64,000 nt of DNA from Gracilibacillus dipsosauri (GTDB lineage: Bacteria > Bacillota > Bacilli > Bacillales > Amphibacillaceae): NCBI RefSeq assembly GCF_003176895.1, contig NZ_QGTD01000005.1, positions 1 to 64,000 on the forward strand. Direction: 5' to 3'. The notes under the pieces are model-generated. The model was not told the origin of the DNA, made no database searches, and saw only the letters and a program-made list of their open reading frames with translations. Shown piece by piece: positions 30,308 through 39,056 of this stretch. The number at the start of each line of letters is the position of its first letter. Position 1 is the stretch's first letter. Position numbers and translations under genes: made by a program.

Positions 30308-31147
30308 TTATCCTTTTAAACCACTCGTACTGATCCCTTCTACTACATATCTTTGGAAAATAAAGAAAATAATAAAAACTGGTATCAAGGAAACTACTGA
30401 CATGGCAAACATTGCCCCCCAATTGGAGACTGTTTCATTACTCAGGAACATGTTTAAAGCCATCGACACGGTGTATTTTGATGGACTGTTTAAGTAAAGA
30501 ACTGGTCCTAGTAGATTATCCCATGTCCAATAGAATGTAAAAATTGCCGTAGTTGCCAATGCTGGAACAATTAATGGCAGAATGATTCGATAATAGATAC
30601 CAAAAGTATTACATCCATCTATTGTTGCTGCTTCATCCAATTCTCTTGGGATTGTTCGAATAAATTGAACAAGCAAGAAAATGAAGAACGGATGACCGAA
30701 AAAGGCTGGAACAACTAATGGTTTTAAAGAATTTAGCCATCCTAATTCTGCAAAGATAATGTACTGTGGAATCATTACTACTTCATATGGAAGCATTAAT
30801 GTCACAATCATAATCGCGAACCAGAAGTTTCTTCCTACAAACTTTAGTCGCGCAAATCCAAAAGCGATTAACGAACAGGATACTAAGTGACCGACTAACA
30901 CAAATGCGACAAATATCGCTGTATTTTTAATAAAGGTTCCAAACCCGTGGTCACCAAAACCTTCCCATCCTTGTGCATAGTTACCTAAAACGAATGGATC
31001 AGGAATGAAGGATTCTGCTGTCACAAATATTTGCTCACTCACTTTAAAGGAACTCATTACTAACCAAAATACTGGGTACAATAACAGAATGGCAAAACCA
31101 CCAACAAGCACATGATAAATGATCTTTTTTAGATGTTTTGGCTTCAT
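30308..31147 (-). CDS. Sugar ABC transporter permease (MalG/YesQ type)
   Basis: A 279-residue carbohydrate-uptake-family permease with six membrane helices. The EAA loop [18 protein letters not shown] (about residues 168-185) binds the ATPase. The C-terminal TSGLKG is typical. It pairs with the permease gene 3 bases upstream. The oligosaccharide is probably pectin-derived, judging from the YesM/YesN-type regulators and shared operators with a pectate lyase. There is no ATPase gene; such systems use a shared MsmX-type ATPase encoded elsewhere. Confidence 0.92.
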   Translation of the reverse strand: MKPKHLKKIIYHVLVGGFAILLLYPVFWLVMSSFKVSEQIFVTAESFIPDPFVLGNYAQGWEGFGDHGFGTFIKNTAIFVAFVLVGHLVSCSLIAFGFARLKFVGRNFWFAIMIVTLMLPYEVVMIPQYIIFAELGWLNSLKPLVVPAFFGHPFFIFLLVQFIRTIPRELDEAATIDGCNTFGIYYRIILPLIVPALATTAIFTFYWTWDNLLGPVLYLNSPSKYTVSMALNMFLSNETVSNWGAMFAMSVVSLIPVFIIFFIFQRYVVEGISTSGLKG

Positions 31148-31150
31148 CGT

Positions 31151-32047
31151 TTATCTGCCCCCTTCTGATTCGTAGTGAACCCAAAATTTTGATGTAAGGA
31201 AAATGATCGATGTTAAGATCGCAATAATGATTAGCATTATCCATGCCATGGCGGAAGCATAACCCATACTAAAGAACTCAAAACCTTGTTTGAATAAGTA
31301 TAAAGAGTATAGTAAGGTACCATCTAAAGGCCCACCAGTTCCTTTCGAAATAATAAACGCTGGAACGAATGTCATAAATGCAGCGATCGTTTGCATAATG
31401 GCATTAAATAAAATAACAGGACTTAACATTGGAATCGTAATGTGAAAAAACTTTTGAAAAAAACTTGCTCCATCGACACTTGCTGCCTCGTAATAACTTT
31501 GCGGTATCGACTTTAACCCTGCTAAGAAGATGAGCATGGAAGAACCGAATTGCCAAACAGAAAGGAATATTAGCATCCAAAGCGCAGCAGTTGGGTCACC
31601 AAACCACCGAACAGGATCAATCCCCATTGACAATAATGCTAAGTTAACAATACCTTCGTCACCGAAAATGTTTCGCCACATAATCGCAACTGCAACACTT
31701 CCTCCAATTAATGAAGGTAAGTAATACAATGTGCGATATAAACCAACAGCGCGAGAAGCTGTATTTAATAACATGGCTACGATTAATGCAAATGCAAGAC
31801 GTAAAGGTACACCTGCAAATACATAGATAAAGGTGATTTTTAAGGAATGCAAGTACCTAGGATCATTTGTAAACATTTCTTTAAAGTTATCAAAACCGAT
31901 CCATTGTGGAGCGGAAAAAAGATCGTAGGATGTAAAGGAAAAATAAAGGGAAGCGATGATTGGAATGATCGTAAAGGCTAAAAAGCCAATGATGAACGGT
32001 CCAATGAATAGATATCCCCATAGATTCTGCTTTATATTTGTTTGCAT
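31151..32047 (-). CDS. Sugar ABC transporter permease (MalF/YesP type)
   Basis: A 298-residue permease of the MalF type with six helices and EAA loop YEAASVDGASFFQKF. The ATG at 32047 has AAGGGAG 8 bases upstream; an ATG 18 bases earlier overlaps that site. It forms the membrane heterodimer with the next gene. A strong intercistronic hairpin separates it from the binding-protein gene. Confidence 0.92.
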   Translation of the reverse strand: MQTNIKQNLWGYLFIGPFIIGFLAFTIIPIIASLYFSFTSYDLFSAPQWIGFDNFKEMFTNDPRYLHSLKITFIYVFAGVPLRLAFALIVAMLLNTASRAVGLYRTLYYLPSLIGGSVAVAIMWRNIFGDEGIVNLALLSMGIDPVRWFGDPTAALWMLIFLSVWQFGSSMLIFLAGLKSIPQSYYEAASVDGASFFQKFFHITIPMLSPVILFNAIMQTIAAFMTFVPAFIISKGTGGPLDGTLLYSLYLFKQGFEFFSMGYASAMAWIMLIIIAILTSIIFLTSKFWVHYESEGGR

Positions 32048-32077
32048 TTTGTGAGCTCCCTTCACTTATTTTTGAAG

Positions 32078-32110
32078 GATAGCTGATCCAGACAGGATCA
32101 GCTATCCTCA
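32078..32110 (-). other. Intercistronic stem-loop after the binding-protein gene
   Basis: A perfect 14-base inverted repeat (32078-32091 and 32097-32110) with a 5-base loop. There is no U tract on the minus strand, so it is unlikely to be a simple terminator. Such hairpins protect the 3' end of binding-protein mRNA and lower expression of the permeases. Confidence 0.6.
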
Positions 32111-32117
32111 CCACAAA

Positions 32118-33422
32118 TTACTTTAGTATACTTTCTGCATTCGTTCTAAAGTGTTCTGCAGCATCCTCTGGTGTAATTTCTCCATAAGAAATTTGTTCCG
32201 ATAAATTGGTTAGTAACTCAATGATTTCACCTGCTGCTGCTGGATCTGCTGGTCCCATAGGTGTACTGTTTTCTTCCACCCATGAAATATATTCGAATAC
32301 TTCTGCTTGAGAAGAAGATACTTCTTCAGCTAGAGCTTCTTTAACAGCTGAGGAAACTGGTACTCCACGTTCACCAAGAATTAATTTATTTGCTTCGATA
32401 TTGTTAACAAAGAAATCGATAAATTTAGCTGCTTCTGCTTTCGCCTCTGAATTCTCTGCTACAGAGAAGAACATACTAGGCTTTAAGAAAAGACCATCTG
32501 AAACATTTGGACCAGGCATTGGTGCAATATTAAAGTCTAATCCCGATGTTTGCTCTAATCCTACAAATTGGTTAGACCATTGGAAGATCCCAACTCCTTC
32601 ACCTTTTACAACTGGGTCATCCTCTGGACCAGCCAGTTGAGCCATAAAATCTGGTGTTGGGGTAGCGCCTTTTTCCACTTCCTTTTGAATCATGGAGAAG
32701 AAGTCAACAAATAATTGATCATCTTCATAGCCTAAACCACTACCATCCTCTGCATATAAGCGCTTACCATTTTGTCTTAAATAGTAATTGAAGAATACAT
32801 CTGCTTGGAATCCGTTATCGAAATAAACACCTGCATCTGCTGCTTTTTGTGACATTTCCATAAAGTCATCCCAAGTCCAATCTTCAGGAATTTCTTCAAT
32901 ACCAATTTCTTTTAATTTTTCCGGGTTATATTGGAAGCCAACTGCATTTACCCCAAGATTAAAGCCATAAAGACCGTCATTCACTTTTCCTGTATTAATA
33001 TTATCTTCTGAAATATTATCTACATTAATTTCACTACCTATAAAGTCAGATAAGTTAGCTAACTGTCCATTCTCTGCATATTGAGAAAGATAGGATAAAT
33101 CCATCGCTATAATGTCTGGTAATTCATTTGCCGCTGCTTGCGGAGCCAGCTTTCTCCAATAGTCATCCCAGCTTGCATATTCTGGCTCAATCGTGACACC
33201 TGGATTTTGCTCTTCATATAGTTCGATAACTTCTAATGTATAGTCATTTCTACTTTGTTCACCCCACCATGCGATTCGAAGCTTTACATCACCAGATGCT
33301 TCATCAGAGCCTTCATCGGAGGAATCTCCACTTGTATTTTCTTCGGATCCTTCCTCGCCACCACATGCTGCTAGAAATAGAACCATGACTAATCCTAACA
33401 GTAATAATAAAGATTTTTTCAT
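32118..33422 (-). CDS. Sugar-binding lipoprotein (YesO type)
   Basis: A family 1 extracellular solute-binding protein of 434 residues. The lipobox LAACGGEE gives the lipidated Cys at residue 20. An acidic Ser/Glu linker follows, then the bilobed domain with KLRIAWWGEQSRNDYTLEVI. It delivers an oligosaccharide to the two permeases downstream. A perfect cre operator lies 35-48 bases upstream of the start, so catabolite repression of its own promoter is likely. Confidence 0.93.
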   Translation of the reverse strand: MKKSLLLLLGLVMVLFLAACGGEEGSEENTSGDSSDEGSDEASGDVKLRIAWWGEQSRNDYTLEVIELYEEQNPGVTIEPEYASWDDYWRKLAPQAAANELPDIIAMDLSYLSQYAENGQLANLSDFIGSEINVDNISEDNINTGKVNDGLYGFNLGVNAVGFQYNPEKLKEIGIEEIPEDWTWDDFMEMSQKAADAGVYFDNGFQADVFFNYYLRQNGKRLYAEDGSGLGYEDDQLFVDFFSMIQKEVEKGATPTPDFMAQLAGPEDDPVVKGEGVGIFQWSNQFVGLEQTSGLDFNIAPMPGPNVSDGLFLKPSMFFSVAENSEAKAEAAKFIDFFVNNIEANKLILGERGVPVSSAVKEALAEEVSSSQAEVFEYISWVEENSTPMGPADPAAAGEIIELLTNLSEQISYGEITPEDAAEHFRTNAESILK

Positions 33423-33456
33423 TTCTTTCCCCTCCCCTTTTTAAATAACGCTTATC

Positions 33457-33470
33457 TGAAAGCGATTACA
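33457..33470. promoter_or_regulatory. CcpA operator (cre) before the binding-protein gene
   Basis: TGAAAGCGATTACA fits the cre consensus TGNAANCGNTNNCA at all fixed positions. It lies 35 bases upstream of the start codon of the sugar-binding lipoprotein gene. Confidence 0.85.
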
Positions 33471-33577
33471 GTTACATCATATCATTTCTTTTTCAAATGG
33501 TATGATAGAAAAATCAGAGTTAAATGTATAAAAAGTAGAGGCTTTCCTTCTTAGGAATTCGCTCTACTTTTTCCCGA

Positions 33578-35119
33578 TTAATCATACGATTTTATTATTT
33601 CAGATGGTGTGTATCCTTTAATGCGTTTAAATAGTTGACTAAAATATTGTGGATTATTACCAAAGCCCATTCTTTCCGCTAATTCAAACACTTTAACATC
33701 TTCCTCTGTTTCAATAATTTCTACTGCCCGATTAATTCTCACATTCGTAACATACGACGAAAACCGTTGACCAACCTCTTTTTTAAATAATTTCCCTAAA
33801 TAATCTGGATTCATGAACATGCAATGATTTCCGATCCATTGTAAGGATAATTCGGGGTTCTCCAATTCCATTTCAATACACTCCAACATTTGCTTTACGA
33901 CTTTAGAATAACGTTTAGGATTTTGTTGTTGATCAATCAATGTTTCAAATAGTTGATGGAAAAACTGTTGGAATTGTTGAATATGAGAAAAATCCTCCAT
34001 CCGAGTAATTGCCTCTATTCTATTCTCTTCCATATTCGAATGATATTTGCTCATCATTAATAAATAAATTTGAATAAAATAACCTTTGGCAGCTTTAGGT
34101 TCGATGTTATAATCCTTTAATCCTTCACAAAACGTTTGGATGAATTCGTTTGCTGTAGATATGTCTTTTTTCTTTAACAGAACAATTATTTTATCAATAT
34201 CAACTATTTTTATTTGCTTTTGATTATATCCTTGATAGTTGATCCAATTCTGACTTGTAATGAAATCACAGGAGGAAGCATAAAAGGATTGTGCAATAGC
34301 ATGCTCTAGCCGAAATTCAAAGAGAAGTAATTCATCAACTGTAAAACTTCTAGAGATAATGGTCGTAATATGCTGACCTGTTTCCCTTATTAATCGCTGG
34401 TGGTATTGTTTGAGTATACCCTCTGTTGTAGAAGTGAAAGGCTCCATGATCACAACACTTTCTCCCACAATTGTCCCAATAAGCTCCTTATCCTCATGAT
34501 CTAACGAATATTTTTCTAATATCGTTTGTAGTGACAAGTATTCTTTTAGATCTTCTAGAAAGAATACAATAAAACAAATTGGCTGCTTAAATTTTTTCCA
34601 CATTATCTCCTTTATTTGTAGCTCTAATTCCTCTGATAATTGCGGATAAATAAGATATTTTTTTAAAATATCCTCATATTCATAGTGATGGAGCTTTAGT
34701 GCTTCTTCTTGAATGGATTGCATATATTCGTTTGCTTCATCCTCTTCCTTCTTTTCCCTCACAACTTCAGTGAGAGCTTCCGAGATTTTCTCTTCATTAC
34801 ATGGTTTTAATAAATAGTGACGGACACCATACCGCATAGCTTGCTGGGCATACTCAAATTCACTGTATCCTGATAGAAAAATCCACTTGATTGCAGGAAA
34901 TCTTTCCCTTGTTTTTGAAACAAGTCCAATTCCATCTAATCCAGGCATCGTAATATCCGTAATGACAATATCAGGTGGATCCTTCTCGATAAATTCTAAT
35001 GCTTCAATCCCATTCATCGCTTTTCCAGTTAATTGGACACCATAACTCTCCCAATCAATGATCATCGAGATTCCATCCAAAATCATTCTTTCATCATCCA
35101 CTAACAACACTTTGTACAT
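33578..35119 (-). CDS. AraC-type response regulator (YesN type)
   Basis: A 513-residue response regulator. The receiver domain (1-120) has the phosphoacceptor Asp55 in IVITDITMPG and Lys104 in LLKPCN. A long middle region (about 130-400) has no recognisable motif. The C-terminus (about 410-513) is an AraC double helix-turn-helix with ERMGFGNNPQYFSQLFKRIKGYTPSE. It should activate the sugar-uptake genes when phosphorylated by the partner kinase, whose gene it overlaps by 26 bases. Confidence 0.93.
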   Translation of the reverse strand: MYKVLLVDDERMILDGISMIIDWESYGVQLTGKAMNGIEALEFIEKDPPDIVITDITMPGLDGIGLVSKTRERFPAIKWIFLSGYSEFEYAQQAMRYGVRHYLLKPCNEEKISEALTEVVREKKEEDEANEYMQSIQEEALKLHHYEYEDILKKYLIYPQLSEELELQIKEIMWKKFKQPICFIVFFLEDLKEYLSLQTILEKYSLDHEDKELIGTIVGESVVIMEPFTSTTEGILKQYHQRLIRETGQHITTIISRSFTVDELLLFEFRLEHAIAQSFYASSCDFITSQNWINYQGYNQKQIKIVDIDKIIVLLKKKDISTANEFIQTFCEGLKDYNIEPKAAKGYFIQIYLLMMSKYHSNMEENRIEAITRMEDFSHIQQFQQFFHQLFETLIDQQQNPKRYSKVVKQMLECIEMELENPELSLQWIGNHCMFMNPDYLGKLFKKEVGQRFSSYVTNVRINRAVEIIETEEDVKVFELAERMGFGNNPQYFSQLFKRIKGYTPSEIIKSYD

Positions 35120-36875
35120 AGGCTGTTTCCCCCTCTTTTGGTACCTTGATCATTACATGAGTACCTTGACCCTTTTCACTTTCAATGGTAAGACCATAAT
35201 TCTCACCAAATAAAATTTTTAGTCTTTCCTCAATATTTTTCAGTCCGATTCCTGTCCCCTTCGGCTGATAGTCTCCTGTCATGATCCTATTTATATAATT
35301 TTCTTCCATCCCTGGCCCATTATCCTTAATCGAGATCAATATATCTTCCCCACGTTCTTCTATTTTTACTGTGATCGTACAAACCCCAATCATTTCTTGT
35401 AATCCATAACGAATAGAGTTCTCGACAATTGGTTGTATGATCGATTTTGGAACAAGTATATGACGATATTTTTCCGGAATATCTTGTTGAAAAACTAATC
35501 TTTCTTCAAAACGATAGCGTTGAATTGTAATATAGTGCTCAACAATCGTCATTTCTTCTATTAGAGGTATAAGTGTACCCTTCATATTTATAGATGCTCG
35601 TAATACATAGCCAAGTGATTCTGCCATTTGTGATATTTTCTTTTCTCCAACCATTTTGGCAGACCAATTAATGGATTCAAGTGTGTTATACAAAAAGTGA
35701 GGGTTGACCTGTGCTTGTAATGTTTGATATTCTGATTCCTTTATAAGCAGTTGCTTTTTATAATTTTCACTGATTAAATCATTAATTTGTTTCATCATTA
35801 GCTTGAAATTCTCATGCATTTGGCCCGCTTCATCTTTTGAAAAACTTGTCCCAAGTTCAGTATCCTTATAATCTAAATCTCCTGTTTGCACTTTTTTCAT
35901 TTTTCGATTGAGGCTTTCAATGGGATTAACAATACTACCTGTAAATTTTGAACCTAAAAAGATCATGAGTAAGAATAAAACAAAATAAGTAATGAAGACT
36001 GCTGTTCTTGTTTTGGTAATGACAGTAAAAAGATTGCTGTACGGAGTTAATATCATATAAGTCCAATCTAGATGATTAGCTTCTGAATAAGTAAGAAAAT
36101 ATCTCTCTCCATTATATTTTACAAGTTGATACCCTTTTTCACTGAGATCATATTGAGATGGGTAAATATTTTCCACCTGACTCTGATTAGAAAATATTTG
36201 CTTTCCCGCTTTATCAAAAATAAGAAAGCTCGTCTCCTCCTGCTCCAAGTTATTCGTAAGTTCATGAACGATTTCTTCAATATCTACCCTAACTCCAACA
36301 AATCCAATTGTATCGAACGAAAACTCTAAGTATTCTCTTATCTCTCTTGTTGCAATCAAGGTTGGATCCTGTTCAGATGGTGATACCCAGCTTACCCCGC
36401 CCTCTTCTGAAGTTGCATTTTGCTTCATCGTCTTTAATCGGTCACTAGGAAGGTTCATGGAAAAATTCCCACTAACGAATTCTTTGTCCGCCACATCATA
36501 GACTTGGATAGATTGAACATATTTGTTCAGTGCACCAATATCGACAAGTCTTTTCCTTAACTCCATGCCAATTGTAAATTGATCATAATTAGAGTCTGAA
36601 TTACTTAACTCTTTTAAATATGATTGGACGTACGTATCTGTTGCAATTTGATAGGAAAGCCGCTCCATTTTTTTTAATTCTGCCTCCACTGAATTGGATG
36701 AGACCTGAAGAGCTTGCGCTGATTGACGGTAAATTTCTTTATTATATTGCTGGAATGCATACTGTAAAATGGATAATCCCCCAATACTGAACGCAACTAA
36801 CACTAATGATGTCAAAATAACCATTTTATATTTTAATCGTAAGTTAAGATAAGCATCCTTGATTTTACCGATCAT
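35094..36875 (-). CDS. Sensor histidine kinase (YesM type)
   Basis: A 593-residue membrane kinase. Two membrane segments (about 17-40 and 291-311) enclose a roughly 250-residue extracellular sensor of dCache type. Then come a HAMP linker (about 312-370), a His_kinase domain with phosphorylated His393 in QVNPHFLYNTLESINW, and an ATPase domain with ENSIRYG. It belongs to the YesM/LytS-like group that senses extracellular sugars together with an AraC-type regulator. It is the first gene of the cluster, with a consensus-like promoter and a cre operator upstream. Confidence 0.93.
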   Translation of the reverse strand: MIGKIKDAYLNLRLKYKMVILTSLVLVAFSIGGLSILQYAFQQYNKEIYRQSAQALQVSSNSVEAELKKMERLSYQIATDTYVQSYLKELSNSDSNYDQFTIGMELRKRLVDIGALNKYVQSIQVYDVADKEFVSGNFSMNLPSDRLKTMKQNATSEEGGVSWVSPSEQDPTLIATREIREYLEFSFDTIGFVGVRVDIEEIVHELTNNLEQEETSFLIFDKAGKQIFSNQSQVENIYPSQYDLSEKGYQLVKYNGERYFLTYSEANHLDWTYMILTPYSNLFTVITKTRTAVFITYFVLFLLMIFLGSKFTGSIVNPIESLNRKMKKVQTGDLDYKDTELGTSFSKDEAGQMHENFKLMMKQINDLISENYKKQLLIKESEYQTLQAQVNPHFLYNTLESINWSAKMVGEKKISQMAESLGYVLRASINMKGTLIPLIEEMTIVEHYITIQRYRFEERLVFQQDIPEKYRHILVPKSIIQPIVENSIRYGLQEMIGVCTITVKIEERGEDILISIKDNGPGMEENYINRIMTGDYQPKGTGIGLKNIEERLKILFGENYGLTIESEKGQGTHVMIKVPKEGETAYVQSVVSG

Positions 36876-36894
36876 TTTAACACCTCACCCCATC

Positions 36895-36908
36895 TGTTAA
36901 CGCTTTCA
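36895..36908. promoter_or_regulatory. CcpA operator (cre) before the kinase gene
   Basis: On the minus strand this reads TGAAAGCGTTAACA, a complete match to TGNAANCGNTNNCA. It lies just downstream of the -10 at 36923-36928, where CcpA would block initiation or early elongation. Confidence 0.88.
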
Positions 36909-36922
36909 GTCATTGCATTCTC

Positions 36923-36951
36923 ATTATATTTCGAATTAAGGGGTTCGTCAA
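36923..36951 (-). promoter_or_regulatory. Sigma-A promoter of the kinase-regulator genes
   Basis: The minus strand reads TTGACG (36946-36951), a 17-base spacer, then TATAAT (36923-36928). Eleven of twelve core bases match consensus. It is the strongest sigma-A promoter I found in the pectin block. Confidence 0.8.
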
Positions 36952-37025
36952 TGTAACCCAAACTGTTTTAGGAGAGGGTATAATAAGAGTATAAGAATAA
37001 ATTTTATCTGAAGGGAGTAGTATGG

Positions 37026-37484
37026 ATGAAACGACATGAGGCTTTAAATCCTTTATCTCACCACCATCATCACGCTCTATTGATGGCAGTTGAAATGAAA
37101 AAGGCAGGAACTAAAGATAATAAGAAAAAATACAAAGAATTAATACGAGAGTTAATCGATTTCTGGGAAGGTGATGAAGAGGATCACTTTCGCGATGAGG
37201 AAGAAACTTTATATCCATTATATTTGGTTCACGCAGAGAATGCGAATACAGAATTAGTAAAAGAGGTACTTTATCAGCATGCACAAATCAGGGGCCTTGT
37301 TCACTCTTTAAGAGAAAATCAACAAACCTCTTATGATAAAATGCAGCAATTAGGTAATTTACTAGAAAAGCATGTACGCTTAGAGGAAAGAGAACTGTTT
37401 CCTTTAATTGAACAAGCTGTCCCAGAAAAATACTTATATCAAGCAAATGGAAAGTTTCACCGAGATTCTTATAGTGGATATTAG
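37026..37484 (+). CDS. Hemerythrin-like domain protein
   Basis: A 152-residue four-helix protein of the hemerythrin HHE family, expected to bind a non-haem di-iron centre. The iron ligands are probably among the SHHHHHA run (residues 12-16), EEDHFRDEEETLYP, LYQHAQIRGLVH and EKHVRLEERELFPLIE. Such proteins take part in oxygen, nitric oxide or iron responses; the role here is unknown. The gene is single, between divergent kinase genes and a convergent gene group. Confidence 0.87.
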   Translation: MKRHEALNPLSHHHHHALLMAVEMKKAGTKDNKKKYKELIRELIDFWEGDEEDHFRDEEETLYPLYLVHAENANTELVKEVLYQHAQIRGLVHSLRENQQTSYDKMQQLGNLLEKHVRLEERELFPLIEQAVPEKYLYQANGKFHRDSYSGY

Positions 37485-37497
37485 AAAAAGATTAGCT

Positions 37498-37541
37498 AGT
37501 GGGATTACCAAGTATCGTCAAGCCTAGTAATCCCACTTTTT
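37498..37541 (+). terminator. Terminator after the hemerythrin gene
   Basis: AGTGGGATTAC (37498-37508) pairs with GTAATCCCACT (37527-37537) around an 18-base loop, followed by a T run. The convergent AHSA1-domain gene ends at 37543. Confidence 0.8.
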
Positions 37542-37542
37542 G

Positions 37543-37986
37543 TTACATGCTACTTATCAAATTCTCTAATCTGTCAAGGTTTTGCTCATTTGCTTCTTTT
37601 ACAAATGGCTTTGCTTCGTTATAGTCTTCTATTGTTTCAAAGACCATGCTCCAGCCAATACGTGTGTAACCCTCATCCGCAATCTTCATGGTGATCTCTA
37701 ATGTAAAGACATGGTCTGGTTCAAGGTGCCGAATGAGCAGACGTTCATTTGGGGTTATTTTTACAAACTTGCTCTGATTTTCAAAGTCCATGCCATTAGG
37801 GCCATGCATAGTATATTTCCAAAGCCCACCTTCTGTAAAATTAAATTCATGAAAAGTATTAGTAAACCCTTTCGGTCCCCACCATTTTTTTAATAAATTT
37901 TGATCACGGAAAGCCTTAAATACTTTTTCAGGTCTAGCCAATAACATTCTAGAATGATTGATCTCTAAATGAGAAGTCGAGCCCAT
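37543..37986 (-). CDS. AHSA1/SRPBCC domain protein, second copy
   Basis: A 147-residue START-like (SRPBCC/AHSA1) protein with the family pattern ARPEKVFKAFRDQNLLKKWWGPKGF near the N-terminus and TRIGWSMVFET near the end. These proteins bind hydrophobic ligands; the ligand is unknown. The start codon shares a base with the stop of a paralogue (TAATG), so the two are coupled, and a MerR regulator heads the group. Confidence 0.85.
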   Translation of the reverse strand: MGSTSHLEINHSRMLLARPEKVFKAFRDQNLLKKWWGPKGFTNTFHEFNFTEGGLWKYTMHGPNGMDFENQSKFVKITPNERLLIRHLEPDHVFTLEITMKIADEGYTRIGWSMVFETIEDYNEAKPFVKEANEQNLDRLENLISSM

Positions 37987-38429
37987 TATCCTTCTCCTTT
38001 CATTAATTTCACTAGCTTGTCCAACATAATCCCCGTCCCATGCTCACGAATTTCAGGTTTATCATGGCCATCTACATAGGTGCCTTGTTCTGTATAGATT
38101 AAATGTGTCCCCGTTTCTGTTGCGTTAAATTCAACCGTAACTGTAGAAACAGAAATACGGTTTTCCCCCTGGTCCATAGTATAGGAATAAATAATTCGTT
38201 CATTTGGTACAATTTCTTGATAGGTTGCTTCAAAATGAAAGACTGGTCCTTCTGGTGGTCCACCATGATTCGTTTCTTTTCCACCCACTTGAAAATTAAA
38301 TTGATCTGCCTTGGCAAACCATTGGGCTTTTAATTCAGGAGTCGACCAAGCTTTAAAAACCTGCTCATTCGGTACTTCCAATGTTCTATCGATAATAAAA
38401 GTATCATGTGTTACAAATCGTTCTGTCAT
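37986..38429 (-). CDS. AHSA1/SRPBCC domain protein, first copy
   Basis: A 147-residue paralogue of the following gene, with VPNEQVFKAWSTPELKAQWF and GTHLIYTEQGTYVDG. Pairs of AHSA1 proteins behind a small transcription factor are common in Bacillaceae, but their task is unknown. It overlaps the upstream MerR gene by 4 bases. Confidence 0.85.
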   Translation of the reverse strand: MTERFVTHDTFIIDRTLEVPNEQVFKAWSTPELKAQWFAKADQFNFQVGGKETNHGGPPEGPVFHFEATYQEIVPNERIIYSYTMDQGENRISVSTVTVEFNATETGTHLIYTEQGTYVDGHDKPEIREHGTGIMLDKLVKLMKGEG

Positions 38430-38929
38430 TTTTCATCTTCCTCCTTTTTTTGTTGATTAGTCAACATTGCCTGTAGTCGATCAAGTGATTGATCTACTTG
38501 TGTTTTTTGCTTCAAGAAATACTCTTCGTGACTTTTTCTCATCATCTGTAAAAGCATGGTGAAATGTTCAATGGTTAACTCCTCATCCTTTTGCATGAGC
38601 CTTACTACATGCTGCAACTCCTTCAGTAAAATTTGCTGTGAATGAATGTTTTTCTTCATTCGATCCATTTGAATATACAGTATATCTAATGGATTATAAT
38701 CGTCACTAGCCAAGATTGCCTTAATCTCTTCTAGGGAAATATCAAGTTCCTTTAGAGCTAAAATTTGTTGTAGACGCTTTATATCTGATTCATTGTATAA
38801 CCTGTAACCCGAGCTCGTGTATTCAGAAGGAATAAACAATCCAATCTGATCATAATAACGCAATGTTCTTATGGTGAGTCCTGTTAATTTGGCTAACTCC
38901 CCCACTTTCCAATACTTTTTAGTGATCAT
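38426..38929 (-). CDS. MerR-family transcriptional regulator
   Basis: A 167-residue regulator. The MerR winged helix occupies residues 5-75 (YWKVGELAKLTGLTIRTLRYYDQIG), and a coiled-coil dimer helix follows. The C-terminal part has no metal-binding cysteines, so a metal sensor is unlikely. ATG 38929 is preferred because AGAGGG lies 5 bases upstream; a GTG 6 bases earlier overlaps that site. It likely controls the two AHSA1 genes with which it overlaps. Confidence 0.87.
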   Translation of the reverse strand: MITKKYWKVGELAKLTGLTIRTLRYYDQIGLFIPSEYTSSGYRLYNESDIKRLQQILALKELDISLEEIKAILASDDYNPLDILYIQMDRMKKNIHSQQILLKELQHVVRLMQKDEELTIEHFTMLLQMMRKSHEEYFLKQKTQVDQSLDRLQAMLTNQQKKEEDEK

Positions 38930-39011
38930 GATCACCCTCTTTTAGTTGGGTTTTTACCGGTAATTCCATTATAAACCATTACGTCACGTTAGACTCAAGA
39001 GAATAGGAAAG

Positions 39012-39045
39012 AAAAAATGGGATTACCAAATAACTGATAATCCCA
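39012..39045 (-). terminator. Terminator of the pectate lyase gene
   Basis: TGGGATTA (39018-39025) pairs with TAATCCCA (39038-39045). On the minus strand it is followed by a U run (plus-strand GAAAAAA at 39011-39017). It is 12 bases past the lyase stop. Confidence 0.75.
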
Positions 39046-39056
39046 ATACCTGAATC

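Noticed and set aside
32078-32110. Hairpin after the binding-protein gene as a terminator
   Set aside because: There is no U tract on the minus strand; an mRNA-stabilising or attenuating role fits better.
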